A stretch of 64,000 nt of DNA from Paralichthys olivaceus (lineage: Eukaryota > Chordata > Actinopteri > Pleuronectiformes > Paralichthyidae), in the NCBI RefSeq assembly GCF_024713975.1, contig NC_091113.1, positions 9,250,501 through 9,314,500 of the forward strand, in the 5' to 3' direction. Shown one piece after another: positions 1 to 32,555 of the stretch. Position 1 is the first letter of the stretch. Each line of letters opens with the position of its first letter. The translations under genes and the position numbers were made by a program. The notes below the pieces were generated by a model. The model saw nothing but the letters and a program-made list of their open reading frames with translations, did not search any database and was not told where the DNA came from.

Positions 1-1217
1 TATTACTGTGATTACAATGTAAACATAATGAAATGATCTCAGCCGGGGCAATAATAAAACTTCTCCCACCAAGAGGCCAAATATAATAATGTGAAATTAC
101 TCCAAGTTAAAATACGTAATGTAACACAGACTTACAGAACACATATGAGTTAATTAAATATTAATATTGTAAATTGTACATTTAAGTTGCTTTGATTCGA
201 TGATAGTTTTGATGTTTATTTAAAGTTAAGTAAAGTTAAGGTTTTTTTATTATTAAACTCTAGATTGGAGTTACTACTTTAAAGCTGTCGAGTTGGACCC
301 ATAGACTGTGTATAAAGCTCAAGGTTACAGTCTTTGTCTTCAAATATTTCTACTTAGAGTTAAAAAAATACATCTTTCAAAAATCACCAATTTGTCATGG
401 AGGTCGAACAATGGGAAATGTTAAGAGTTTATTTTTAAATATGTTCCTTTAGAGTTTCACACATGAGATGCTCAGCTCATCGGCCTCTGGTCTGTGTGTC
501 TGTGATCTAATAAAGTGTAAACACATTAGAAACTAGCTTTAGGCCTTAAATTTTCATTTCCCCTGTTAATCCAAACTTTCTCATTTTACCTGTTTTCTTA
601 ATAAATTCAACACAATGTTCATTTGCACAGCACTAATACCATCAGTGCAGTTAGAGGCGTGCCAGATGTTCCATTCCGCATTTCACCCCCTGAACGACGT
701 TAATGTACCGTGAATGAAACTCAACACGTTCTCAAGCATCTGCACGTTAAATTACTTGCAGCAAAACTTTTATGAGTTGAATTTAATGCCGAAAAAAAAA
801 ACTCAATGCGGGGGAAAACAGTGTTTAAGTTTTTTGTGGCAAAGAAAAAACTATTAATTACTTTTAAAACGGAAACTTAGACCTGCAGAGGCATGAGTGT
901 AACACTACTCTGCTGCAGTAATGACGGGATTAGTGCTGTGTAAATGTGCATTATAATTAATTCATCATGTGAGATGCTGTATTATGAGACAAGTAATTTA
1001 ATTCTCCTGTGTTTTCTCTTTGTACCTGACCTTTATTATCCGCTGGCCTTTATTTGTTCTTGTTGGCCACACCTCAGGTAATCATTGCAGAATTATGATG
1101 AACAAACAAACCTGTCGTCAGATGTTGGTGAAGAAAATGTCTGCCAGAACCAAAACCTTTTTAGAAGTAGGTTACCGGGGGCTTTAACTCCACAGAATCA
1201 CAATGTTGTTTAGTTAC
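1..1217. other. No coding exon seen; prss12 intron or flank
   Basis: This AT-rich stretch lies 3' of the last visible prss12 exon on the minus strand. The exon ending at 1218 has a GT donor and stops in the middle of an SRCR domain, so this is expected to be intron. I looked for the second half of that SRCR domain and for the trypsin-type protease exons and saw neither, so they should lie to the left of the window. Confidence 0.6.
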
Positions 1218-14600
<13,383 letters not shown>

Positions 14601-14911
14601 CCTTCCCGCCCGGTGTGTCCGTGTCATAGCCCCGCTCCCATCTCTGTCTCCAGACTGTCCGAGGGAAGATGAAGTGGTTTATCCTCCTGCTGCTGCTGCT
14701 GCTGCTGCTGGAGGAGGAGGAGGAGGAGGGAGAAACGTGGTGTGTGATGATGATGGTGAATACGCACAGAATGATACAGGGTGGGGCTGTGAACGCCTCA
14801 CACAGGAGAGAAAACACAGAGAGAGAGGGAGAGAGAGAGATGGGGGTTGAGAGAGAGAGAAATTGTGTTGATGTCTGCAAAAACCTGATGCCACAAGGAC
14901 CTCTCTCCCTG

Positions 14912-14912
<1 letters not shown>

Positions 14913-14998
<86 letters not shown>
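14913..14998. repeat. (CA)n microsatellite upstream of prss12
   Basis: About 85 bp of pure CA lie 310 bp upstream of the prss12 start codon. GA-rich (14815-14865) and GCT/GGA (14690-14730) tracts stand between them. Confidence 0.97.
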
Positions 14999-15000
<2 letters not shown>

Positions 15001-15005
15001 CTTGT

Positions 15006-15475
15006 CTCTATAGTTGTGAGGACACTCATTGGCATAATGCTTCCCCTAGCCCCTAACCCAAACCTCGACTTATCACGACTAAATGCCTAACTCTGGGAAA
15101 TGTTGTTGTCCTTCTTTTCCTTTCCCTTGCAGCATAAGAGTCCATGGCTCAAATCCCAGGTAAAGCATCATGTAATATATTGTGGACAGTCTTTATACAT
15201 AAAATGTGAATTTCGGCAGCTGTGCCATAATACAAACACATATAAAAAGATATAAAGTTATAAAATATGTTAAGTTACCCTGTTGTCCGTGCTCCTCTTG
15301 ACACTCTAATTGTCCCCTAATCCTGACCTAAACCCAATTCTAACCCTAAAACCAAGTCTTAACCCTCAATCAACCTTTTGAATTTATGAGGACCTGCCAA
15401 AATGTTCTCACAAATCCAAAATGTCCTCACAATGATGGTAGTGAACCAAACTTGGCCCTCAAAACTATAGATAGA
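15006..15475. mobile_element. MITE-like element with terminal inverted repeats
   Basis: The left end reads CTCTATAGTTGTGAGGAC. The reverse complement of the right end contains CTATAGTTTTGAGGGCC. The interior has CCCTAACCC-like blocks and two copies of a TGTCCTCAC motif near the right end. No transposase is encoded, so if mobile it depended on another element. The (CA)n tract at its left may be part of the insertion. Confidence 0.55.
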
Positions 15476-17529
15476 GAAGATTGAACAGGCTGAACACATT
15501 ACAGCACACAAAGACGTCGGGGTCAGACAGGATTTAGAAAATGGAAATGACAGATGAATGAAGAGGAAAGTGTTTTCCAGGAGCCATGTAAGGAAAATCT
15601 ATCTGTGACTAAAATCCTTAGTTAATGTAAGGTGTCCTGCTCTAGACGCTCCGTGCTTCAGTCAGGCGTTCACGCTCCAGGTGGACAGCAGCCAGGTGGG
15701 AGCAGACGCCATCTTGCTTTAGGCAGATGAAAGGTGGGGGTGCAGTCAGCTTCTATTTATAGAAATGTCACCAGTTTAATTACTTTTTTTTTTTTTTTTA
15801 AATGAGCTCTAGGTCAGGACAAGACGGAATGTTTGTGTGCAACCCTGTGAATTTCCACCACATAACCCCCCCCCCCACACCTGAGGTTTGTGTTGGGGCC
15901 TCTTTGCTGATGTCTCACTCCCTCGTGTATTTCAACAGACACGTTTGAGGGTCAGTCTCAGCTTCAGTTTTCATGACGCTCAGTGGATTTGTCTTCTATG
16001 CCACAAGATCCCCGACCACGCCAGCGTTCACTCCCCATGCACACCCACCACTGGACCCCCTGGATTCCACCAGTTACAAACAGCCCATGCAGCCTGGAGT
16101 GTAACCATCACAATTAGGCCTTAGTCAGAGTCAAAAAAATCCCTACACTTGCCCAATTTACCTGCTTCCAACACTTCAACTGATTATTGACTTTCTGCCT
16201 AATGGCTGCGTCTGATCCCTGACTGGTGCAATCGTGACAAGATAATCAATGTTGCTCACTTAACCCGTCAGTGGTTTTATCATTGAGTCACACCTCATCA
16301 TGCTGAGTGTAGATGTTATAAACTTTAACTTTAAAAAGATTTACTTGACTAAAATGTGAAATGTAATCAAATCTTTAAATCTTAAATCACAAAGGTCAGA
16401 CTTGCGACTTGCAAAATCCAGTGTTTCAACAAACTGAGCTACGAGAGGTTGTCCAAACTATACAGTGAACGTTTTTTTCCATATATTGCTGCAGCTCATG
16501 TTTGTTAAACTGATAAAACCTAATCAGCTTTGTGAGGAAACGTCCAAAACAGAATTTGGCTGAGAAATAAAATCAGCACAGCAAAGATTTTGGCTGACGA
16601 TGACAAAGACTCTTCCAATAAATACAAATTTTGATTATAGTTGTTGACAAAGTTGCGTGCGTGTGTGAGGGTGTGTGTGTGTGTGTGTGTGTTTGTGTGT
16701 GTGTTTCGGATTTGAAGCTGATCCAGGAGGACGCATTTGAGCTCAGTTGAGACAAAACCAGAGGCAGCTGCCAGGACGTGTTGTCTCTACTCAGCAGTTG
16801 GACTGAACTTCTGGTGAGAAGTCGTCAGCTCAGCTTTTTCTTGTGCTCGAGCTTTACCAGATGTCCAGAAATGCAGTCACACTGAGGTGCAGTGCGGCTG
16901 CGTCACCCAGAAAACACACTTAAAATACATCAGATTGTGATAACAAGTATTTCCATTATTGATTAAAATAATAATAATCGCATACAACTTACAAGTTGAT
17001 CTTCGAGTCAGTATTTCTAGTCTGTTTCATTGATGGTGATCAGTGTCACTTGTTTGATGCTCAGCTCATTCTCTGTTTTCATCCAATCACAACCTAATAT
17101 GGTCGCCTTGAGCCAATCGCCACGAGCTGTCAACGTTTAAAATGTTCTCCCTCCTGTCATTAATTAATGAGTGACCCACCTCCACCTCAATTCTAGATGC
17201 TGGGTCCTCGTTCAATCCATCCAACCAAGCCCTTCATGAGACGCCCCAGCTTTGTGCTCCACTCGTCATCCAGCAGGGGAGGGAGACCGCAGGCATCCCA
17301 ACATGCAACAGCTCACCAAGCAGAAGGCATCACAACACCCTGCTGACAGAGCAGGTGACCCACGGTAGGAAGCAGCATCAAACAACACCGATGTTTTCTC
17401 TGAGTACTCCCTTGAACAGTTGAATGTAAGTGAGAATGTTTGTTGCTGTTCGTCGGCTCTGTGATACACCGGCAACCAATGTCAGCAGGGATTGACTCCA
17501 GCTCCCCCTGCGACCTGCAAACAAGATAA

Positions 17530-17660
17530 ACATTGGATGTATGACTGTTTGGATGTTTGGATGTTTGGATATATGAATGTTTGGATGTTTAAATGTTTGG
17601 ATGTATGAATGTTTGGATGGATGGATGATGGATGATGGATGATGGATGATGGATGGATGT
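17530..17660. repeat. Minisatellite of GGATGTTTG / GGATGATG units
   Basis: Short units built on GGATGTTTGGATGTTTG change to GGATGATGGATGATG toward the right. No coding role is seen. Confidence 0.85.
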
Positions 17661-18249
17661 GCAGTCTCCAACTCTCAAACTTCCCCCACCCATGTATATA
17701 AAGCATCCACTGGCCATCCATCACCTCTCCTGTCTGCTGTCTCAGCAGTGTGTGTATATATCAGCCACATCTCTTCTCATCCACACACAACAAACAACAT
17801 CTGAACAGTGACACCTCTCAGCGTCAGTCTGTCAGTTTCTCTTCAAAACCTGTAGAAGCCTTTCATCCTCTCAGACTCATTTTCTCATGGACCCCAATTA
17901 AAAGTGTTTTCCTTCCTCCTGTGTTTACGAGCAGGGACAAAACCATCGTTCGTGCTCAGTATATGTGCTCCGTTGAATAAAATTTTAGCACCACACTAGG
18001 AACGAGAGTGATTTTTCTATCCCTGTGCCTGTGTGATTCCCTGAAGCTGTTCAAGAGAGATTAGCTGAATTCATACTTTGCACAGTTCTGTTTTACCCAC
18101 GAGCCCCGAGGGCTGAAGATTACTTGTGAAATTAAACTTTCTTTTTTTTTTTTTAAATCCTCATAGTTTATAAAGCCAGTCAAGTCTTTGATGTTGCTGT
18201 TCAGAGATAACAGTTTATTATTTTGAACCCAGATCCAATTTGTCTCATT

Positions 18250-18550
18250 TTCATCTTCATTATCTTCATCATCACCATCCTCATCCTCATCTTCATCCTC
18301 ATCCTCATCTTCATCCTCATCCTCATCATCCTCATCCTCATCCTCATCCTCATCCTCATCTCCATTCTGATCCTGACCCTCATTTTCATCTTGATCATTG
18401 TACTCATCCTCGCTGCCATTATCATCCACATCCTCACCCTCAGTCTTATGATTATTCTCATCATCATCCTCGCCATGATCCTGATCCTCATCATGATCAT
18501 CATGATCATCATCACCAACATCATCATCATCATCATCATCATCCTCTGTC
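18250..18550. repeat. (CATCCT)n and (CAT)n low-complexity tract
   Basis: About 300 bp of imperfect CATCCT/CATCTT units grade into CAT repeats. It is strongly pyrimidine-biased on the plus strand. The long open frames across it on both strands are repeat artefacts. Confidence 0.93.
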
Positions 18551-21114
18551 TCGTTGTGTCTGCAGTTTTTTTTGTGGTTTCTATTTCCGTCCTAATTTCA
18601 CATTTATTGCCTTCAGCATGTGTGTAAACAACATGGACAAACTGGTGCAATATAAAAGTAATATCTTCTCTATACACACACGGTATACAGCATGTGTGCT
18701 CGCTTCCCTCTGCCAGCGTCCCCCCCCCCCACACACACACACAAATGCAGGCCACATATGTGATACTGGATCAGAGTTGGCATCACGCTCATTTTTGCAA
18801 ACGCCCGGTTGTCATGGCAACCCAGCATCAGCAGCACCAGCCACCTCTCAGTGCAAGTATATCTCCAATCCCTGTGTACGTGTCCAGAACAATAGGCACC
18901 GGAAAACAATAAACGAGTAAAATAAAAATATGGGAGAGGACGCTGGTCGGTCTGAAAGATTTGCAACAAATTAAAATCACTGCAGGCTCGCTGCTCTCTC
19001 TGCCTGTCATGGTGGATTTCTGCGGAAAGGGAAGAGCTTTGAAGATTAACTTAAAACAACCAATCACACATATGCACACACACACACACACACTTACAGC
19101 TACTTGGATTGTGTGTGCATTTGCGTTGAGTTTCTCCCCAGAAGCACTTCCTTAAATCCCATTACATCCCCCCTTCCCCATTTTCACCCCCCAATTATTA
19201 AGTGGATCCAGTCCCCACAGCACAGACAGTTGGTATGGAAACGGATCAGTAAAGCTTCAAATGTCTCTTTTAACGACTCATTACGGAGTTGCTGACGCCC
19301 ATTAATGTCTCTGCCTCCACGCTATGGCAGCGAGAAACCCCATCACTAACCCAGATTGCTGCAGGGATGACTGGGAATGTGTGAATCGTGGTAATCATCC
19401 TGCTCGCCTGCACTCTCACTCGTAATATTTCAATTTCCCTCCTTCTTGTATCTGAGTTTCTTTCATTTGCAAACCAATCATTGTGCCTCATGAAGGTGCC
19501 TCCACTGCTACGGAGAAAACATGATTGGAAAGATTTGCAACACACCTTTAATCATCCTCTGACAGGGAGATAAAATAGCAGAGGGTGGGCTGGGGGACTC
19601 CATAGGGTCCCATTCTGTTGGTCTGGCATTTCACACGCTGTGAAGTCCTAAATGGGAAAAGCAATACAGCGTCAATAAAAGCAAAAATGCCACGGGTCTG
19701 AGCAGAGAGAGGAGAGAGTGTTGATTCTGCAGAAAAAAGATCACAGCTATTTTATCACTCTGAGAAGCCCAGTCCCCGCAGAGAGCTCTGTGCTTCCTGC
19801 TCTGCTCTTTCTCTCATCTCACTGACAGGATACAAAACAGAGATGCAGAAGAGAGGAGGATAGTGAAGAAAGGATGGAAGGAAAAAGAGGGAGCATAGAA
19901 AAGGGGGGAGAGCACGTGCGACAGGAAAGAAGTGGATCTAAGAGGCCTTGAAGGAAAAAGCTTGTGATGTTGAAGCACCTAATCTTCGGTCTGGCTGATT
20001 TATGTGGCCTGGAGGTTAAGTGATCTAGTTCGGTCCCGGCTGCTGACTCAGCTTCCCGGTTAGAGCGTCGCTTAATGATCTGGATTTTTTTATTAACAGA
20101 AAGTGACGAATGAAAGGAATTTAGTCATAAACCAAAGTATTGGAGATGACAAGTGAATGGACAGCCTGATCTTATCATGCATTTCGCTGCTAGTGTGGTT
20201 TAAAATGTGATTATGCCAAGTGGAGGCCAGAAGTTCACTCAGTAACAATATTAATAAGATTAATAAATCAATGAGGGATTCAAATTACATCCAAATCAGA
20301 GAAGACTACCACTCAGAACCATGGATTATACCCATTTTAAGAAAAAGGCAAACAGTACACATTTTTTTGAATTTGTCATACATTAGGCAATAATTCTATA
20401 TTATCTTAAATCATATTATATTATTTACTTTACAAGTATATATTGTTTTATCTTTTACTTTGCCACATACAATTACATAAGCACCAAAAGAATTCTGGAG
20501 TTTGCATGAGTAGGGTTATGGTTGGGGTTAGCAAGTCCAGAGACTGAGAGAATCCTTGTATCCTTGATCATTTCTGATTTCCTGTGTTATGAATTCAATG
20601 TTTTGAAATGGGCCCAATGGTTTGGTTCAGGTGTCAATATACTTAAAAAGTCCACATATCTTGACCCTATGATGTATCTCTGAAGTTTTTCAACTCCACA
20701 TAATTGACTGTTATGTTGCTGTTATGGACTAAACACACAGTCAAATGTGACACAGCAATCATAAATGCTTTAAGTGTTTAAAAATAACCAAGGATAAAAC
20801 AGAGGTAGGTTTTGATTCATTTAAAAAAAGGAACAGGATGAAAGAAGACAGAGATGAAGATGTGGCCATCATCATCCTCAGGGATCGTCAGCTTGCAGAA
20901 GCATGGAGAATGTTTTCATCTGCCTACGTCTGATAATGAAACTAAAATCTGTCTGTGCTGCTGATCTCTCTGATTGTGTTCATTAATTTTCATGTATTCA
21001 AATGAATAATTTACTGTAAATCTTGTGTATGCTGAACATGTCTTTGTCTGGTTTAAATGGTGACTTCTGTAATGTGTCTTTTGTGCTGAATTTAGAGCAA
21101 AATGTGAGCTTACA

Positions 21115-21128
21115 CTGCCACCTAGTGT
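21115..21128 (-). promoter_or_regulatory. CTCF-like motif
   Basis: The minus strand reads ACACTAGGTGGCAG, which fits 13 of 14 positions of the pattern CCASYAGRKGGCRS. It lies in the gap between prss12 and cdr2. This is a motif match only. Confidence 0.4.
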
Positions 21129-21517
21129 ACAGTTCATACATCAGCCAAGGCCAAACAATCCTACACATGGTTGTCTAGTTTTTAAAAGTATAAAAATATA
21201 AAATAAAAAATTGGTCTGATAACTTAAATTATCTCTTTGTCATAAAATATGGTTAAAAAAAGTGAAAAAAAAATCTTTGCTATAAATGTTCATCAAAATG
21301 TGTGATGAAATTCTGGGCCTACAGAAAAAATATAACCCTATTTTACAGCAGATATAAATCATACGTGCACCACAATTCTATAGATCTGTGTTCAATCTTA
21401 ATCTGGATCACCAGAAATAACAAACAGCCTATCTTCAGCAGTCAGATGAATTTAATGTGGTAAATACATAGGAGGGTATAAAGTGCTGCAGTACAGTTGT
21501 TGTGTTTTGTCGCTGCA

Positions 21518-21531
21518 GCGCCCTCGTGTGG
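21518..21531 (-). promoter_or_regulatory. CTCF-like motif, weaker
   Basis: The minus strand reads CCACACGAGGGCGC, 12 of 14 matches to the CTCF core, same orientation as the motif 400 bp to the left, and 0.95 kb upstream of the cdr2 start. Confidence 0.3.
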
Positions 21532-21829
21532 TCACTAGGACTATGCGGGCTGCGGTTTCCAAGGGAGGAGCAGGTGATGGTGAAACTTCACAGGGAGACA
21601 GGTTTGTACCGGAAACTACTTGGTGTACTTTTCAAATTAAAAACAGCAACCTGCACCTTTATTCTTGTACTATATATTGGGTAATTTGTAAAAAGAATAT
21701 TTTTATGATTCATTTAAATTACGATGCCCAAAATATTTTTTAATTACTCGTAATCTAAATCATCTTAATTCAAGATAATGAATTACTGACAGTATTTACT
21801 GAAGCCGATGTTCTGTGTGTGCAGTGTCT

Positions 21830-22150
21830 CCTTGTGGTCGGTTTGTGTCTCTGCGTAGTTTGTTTGTGTCTCTGTGTAGTTTGTTTGTGTCTCTTTGTAG
21901 TTGTGCTTTTTGTTTGATTTCTCTGTGTGGTCAGTTTGTGTCTCTCGGTGGCTGTTGTGCCTCTCCTCGTGGACTTCGTGTCTCTAAATCTGTGGCCTAA
22001 TTGGTCTCTCTTTTGTGATTGGTGTGTATTTGTGGTTGTTGTGTGTCTTTATGTGGTCAGTTTGTGTCTGTGTAGTCTGACCTCTTGACCTCTTTGTGTT
22101 TGTTGTGGTGGTTTTATTTCTCTGTGTGGTCAGTTATCTGTCTCCTCGTG
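21830..22150. repeat. Minisatellite of GTTTGTGTCTCTGTGTA units
   Basis: Imperfect units of about 20-25 bp centred on GTTTGTGTCTCT decay toward the right. It lies 0.3 kb upstream of the cdr2 start codon. Confidence 0.8.
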
Positions 22151-22483
22151 TTCCTTTATCATTTTGTATTACACCTCAGGTCCAGATCCCTGTACCTGTG
22201 TTGAGTAACCCATCCTTGGCAACACATTTCCCCCAACACTGCTTTTATTTTGAAATGTAAAAGCCGGAAGCTCACCCTCATGGCAGTAAAGGTGGAGCAG
22301 CTATATACGGTGTATGGCTGTAATCAGTCAGTGTGTGTCTGTGTGCGTGTGTCTGTGGTGATGAACGAGCACCGGTGCCGGCTGCAGGCGGGCGCACACG
22401 GGACGCGGCCTGATGCTTTGAATCAAAGGCAATTATAATAATTCTGGTCGTTGCAGTGTGTGTGTGATGTTTTAGAGGAGACG

Positions 22484-28443
<5,960 letters not shown>

Positions 28444-31400
28444 CTGCTTCCAGAGAAAAGAGACATAAAGACCTGCTGCGAGATGAATGATCGTCTTCCA
28501 GTTACTGAGCGATTTACACCTAAGACTTTACCAACAGCACATGCAGCTAAGTCAACACTTTGCCCAGAAATGTCCAGCAAAGACAGAAGAGTGATGCAGA
28601 AACAGGACGACCAAACACCACCAGCTCGTTTCTCAGATGTGGCTCATTTTGCACAGAAACACCAGTGCCTAACGCTGCCGTCTCCACCGTGCGATCACTC
28701 TACCTCACTTTGCATAGACCCGTTCTTAAACCTGAGGAAACCGTTTCTGGGGAATAATCTGTCATCTCTTCATACACTGTCTGTAATGCTGTGTTTTACA
28801 GGTCCTGTAGTTTCCTTTATAAATGAATGTAAATTTACAGAAAGGTTCCTGGAAAAGACCTAAAGAAGAAGTTTGGTAAGAATTACAGAGAAATTGGAGA
28901 ATCCAGTTAAGATATTTCAATTAATTGCTGGTGTGAGGTAGAAAGTTTATTATTCAGTGGAAAACATTCAAAAAAACGTTCTCTACACTACGTCTTGGAT
29001 TAAATTTAATAAACGATTAAAGTAGTTTCCATGCAGCAAACAGTTATTTTCATAACAGATTAATCTATTCATTGTTTGTTTTTTTTATTAATCAATCACT
29101 TTGGTCACAGAATATTCAGGAAGTACCAAAAAGATTGATTCTTGCTTTAGTATTCAATTTACAATGACACAAATCAAGAAGAAGAAAAAAACAAGTCTTC
29201 ACATTTCAGTCAATGGAGCCAGATACTTTTTTTTTGGCATTCCTTGGAAGAATTTAATTAAAAAATGACATTAAACAGATAAAGAAATTACATGATCAAC
29301 AAATCGTTTTAGCTCCACAAAAGTGAACTAAACCCTCAGAAAAATGTTCCCTGTAACTTCGTACCTTTTTTCTAGGGAACATTTGGGAAGTCGCAGATCT
29401 GTAAAACAAATTGCTCCACTTGAATCTGTTTTGATGAGGGTCTTGGAATAAACTAGTGTTTTGTAATTGCAACATGTATTGCTCTGAAACTTGATTATTG
29501 TATGTTAGGTTAGATGATGTGAGTGGATGTTATATTAAAGGGACGTTCTGTGGTTCAAAATGAAATAACTTGATAATGTAGCGGCCTCCTGATGTATTCG
29601 CCTCAGGACGCCGGTGTATGATTAGAAGCTTTTTTTCCCAGCAGCACCTCTGTTGCATTCGCAGTCTGGGCACATGTATGTAAACATCCTGTTAAGTCCC
29701 ATTGAAATGCACTTTAGAATTGCACAGGCTCTTCTGACACTTTATATCTCATGTGTAGTTAATGCAAAGCGTGATGTGCTACTGTTCCAATCATATTCTA
29801 GACCCGAGTAACCTGCATAATGTTTGAGTGTCTGTACAATGTGCTTTTTACCTGTTTCATGACTGGACCTCACAGTTACTGTTATTGCTCTGAGCCATAA
29901 AACATGAAGCAAGATGCGATGGCAGCCGTGTGTCTTTTTTCTGTCATTCATTACTAAATATGATCTAATCAAGGGGTGGATCATGGGGTGTGGCCAGGGA
30001 GGCAGTGCTGAAATCTGATTGGCCTCTGATGTGCCCGTCTGTAGACCTTTATAAAGTCACTTACCAACAATGCTAACAATAAATATGATTTTTTTTTTAG
30101 GTTTTTTGAAGTACAATTGGCCCCTTTATAGATTCAGGAAAAAGCTAAGATTTGCCTGATTCAAAATCTGACCACAAATTCAGCTCTGTAAGTTTAAGAA
30201 AGTTTTTGCCAACTTTGAAGAAATTCCCCCCTGCTGTTCTTGAGATGTTGCACCCACAAGACCAAAATTGTGTTTTCTGATGTCACAGTGACCTTTAACC
30301 ACCTAAATCAAATCTGTTCATCCTTGGGTCCAACTCTTCTGTAATAAAATTGAAGACATTCCCTCATGAAGTTCTTGAAATATTGTGTTCACAAGAGAGG
30401 GACTGGCAGTAGCAAAGAAATTATATAAAAATAAAAAGTGTATAAAGGCTATAATGACGTCAAAATAACACTTGACATGTTTATTGAGCAAAGTAACAAA
30501 CCAATGCAAAGAAAATAATACAGCTTTCATTTGCTGATGCAGGAAATCCTAACTTTAGCCTGATGTGAACACTTGAGGATCAGATTTACAGTCTAAATGT
30601 CTTCAGTCAAACTAAAAACATTCTGGTTCCTCTAATTCATCATATGAACAAGTGGGAGTTTGTCTCGATCGCTTTGAGGTAGAGGCACTTCAGATGGAGG
30701 CTCCGGATAGCAGCGCATGTTGATATACCAGTGTATCCATGGCAACAACACTTCCATCGCCCAAACAACGCTCCAAAGACATCCATTCTTCTTTTCTTTT
30801 TTTAGCATGCACCCAAATTAAATCTTAGAGAGATTTATGACAAAACTTTAATATTGGCTCTCATCAAATCAGTCACGTGATTGCCTCTCACAAAGAAAAC
30901 ATCTCTGCATTCAACAAAGAAAAAAATCCTCATTGGCAAGTGTTTCATTCACTTCTTCTCAAATTTAACATTAGACTAAATAATTCAGGAACATGGAAAA
31001 AGCTACATTTGATGCAGCAGTTTCCAGCTCCGTCAGTGCCCAAAAAGAAATAAGTGATTTCAGTTGAATATGATGAGAATAAGGATTTTAGGGACTTTTT
31101 GCATCCTTTTTCTCCCTCCCTCCCTTTTGTTGACTTGAGTTTGGCAACGTTTTCCCAAATTTTGCTTTAACACAAATGATTTACATCATCCTCGCTTAAA
31201 GCTCACTTTTCCCATGTGTGTATCGATGGTGAAGATCCATCAAAAAGGAGTTAATTTAAGGGATAAAAAAAATGTAAGAATTAATGTTTTCTACCCAGAA
31301 GGCCTAAAACAATGTTTGCTTCGTTGACAATTCTCCATGGTGACATTTAATCAAGTAAAATATATTTAGCTGTGGTTTGTTTCCATGGTAAACATGCCCC

Positions 31401-31775
31401 TGATCTGGTAAAATCTTAATTCAAAAATAAGGGTCATAAATCTACAGATAAACTGTTTACGCATCTGGCTATTTCTTTATTGTTGTATATTTATTATTGT
31501 ATATTTATTATTTGCCCTCAGTGTCTCCAGCTGTGAGTATGTGAGGAGCTTCAGTTCACCATCAGAGTGCTCGCTCTAACGTTTCAGACGAAACGAGAAA
31601 AGTTTAGAGTTCTGAGCAGAGCCAACAGCTGAAATCTTTGTCTTCCAGTCAGCCGCCCGGCCTCAGAGCTGGGCAAGCTGCGATTGGCTCTCGTCCCTCT
31701 TACTGCCCTCCCACTGGACACCCGGGAGAGGATTTCATTGGTTGTCGGTGAACCGCAGGGGGCAGGATGTCAGTG
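28444..31775. other. Convergent 3' region between cdr2 and polr3e
   Basis: The cdr2 3' UTR probably runs to a poly(A) signal AATAAA at 29008 or, better placed before GT-rich sequence, 29447-29452. On the minus strand the polr3e 3' UTR probably ends after the AATAAA at 31481-31476. A dispersed repeat lies at about 30110-30410. No other gene was seen. Confidence 0.55.
30110..30410. repeat. Dispersed repeat with two tandem monomers
   Basis: Two related blocks 132 bp apart start near 30218 and 30350: GAAGAAATTCCC...GTTCTTGAGATGTTG and GAAGACATTCCC...GTTCTTGAAATATTG, each followed by a CACAAGA block. GTGACCTTTAACCACC lies between them. This sequence type is frequent in fish. Confidence 0.55.
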
Positions 31776-32465
31776 TCAAGACTGAATCGTTCCCTTGAGG
31801 TACCACATCCCTGCGTGGCTGATGCAGCACTCCTGGAACCAGAGGATGAGTTACATGTGAAAAAAGAATCCATTAAAAAAGGCGAGCATTAACTCTCATC
31901 ACTAATCTCACCTTGAGCAGCCGGTCGATGTCCGCCTTAGGTACGTCTCCAAACTCCTGTGTCAGTCGCACTTGTATCATGTTCCTCCTGATGCGGTAAT
32001 TCTTTGTAAACACTTCAAACAGCAGCCGGCGGTGCTACAGAAAAAAGAATCAATTAAAAACATTGTGAGAGCCCATGTTCAAATGTTTCCAGCTGAAATT
32101 ATAAACAGAAAAAGAAACTTGAGGTGAAAATCCCCACCCAGGCTACAGACTGAAACCTGCTGCATGTGCTTTCTGAAATTCAGGTAAAAATCAGCAATCA
32201 TTGAAAGACAAGAAGGATGTTGAGAAGGATGTTATGATATGAGCGATGTTATGAGGGAGTTTACCGTGTCAAAGTCTTCACCAGTTTCCCACAAACCGAA
32301 CACCTTCTGTTCATCAGTTGCTGCTATGGTCTGAGCAGGAAACTAAAGTTAGAAGGAAAAGAGCAAAGTGACAAAAGATGTTACCCAGGTCGTTCAAATC
32401 TCTAAAGCTGCTTTCACCAGTGTCGATCTGCTGTATACAAAAACAGATGATTTCCACAGCAGAAC

Positions 32466-32555
<90 letters not shown>

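Larger units (their letters stand above)
14601..22483. other. Intergenic region between prss12 and cdr2
   Basis: The two genes are divergent, so both promoters face this 7.9 kb gap. It holds a long CA repeat (14913-14998), a MITE-like element (about 15006-15475), a GGATGTTTG minisatellite (17530-17660), a CATCCT/CAT tract (18250-18550), CTCF-like motifs (21115 and 21518) and a GTTTGTGTCTCT minisatellite (21830-22150). No protein-coding gene was recognised; open frames here come from simple repeats. Confidence 0.6.

Noticed and set aside
14669-15013. Plus-strand open frame of 114 residues with Leu and Glu runs followed by a Thr-His run
   Set aside because: It is made of GCT, GGA, GA and CA simple repeats and overlaps the prss12 5' region; no domain or codon structure.
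18201-18920. Long open frames rich in Asp/Glu, Met/Arg, Ile/Leu or His/Pro
   Set aside because: All are readings of one CATCCT/CAT low-complexity tract in different frames.
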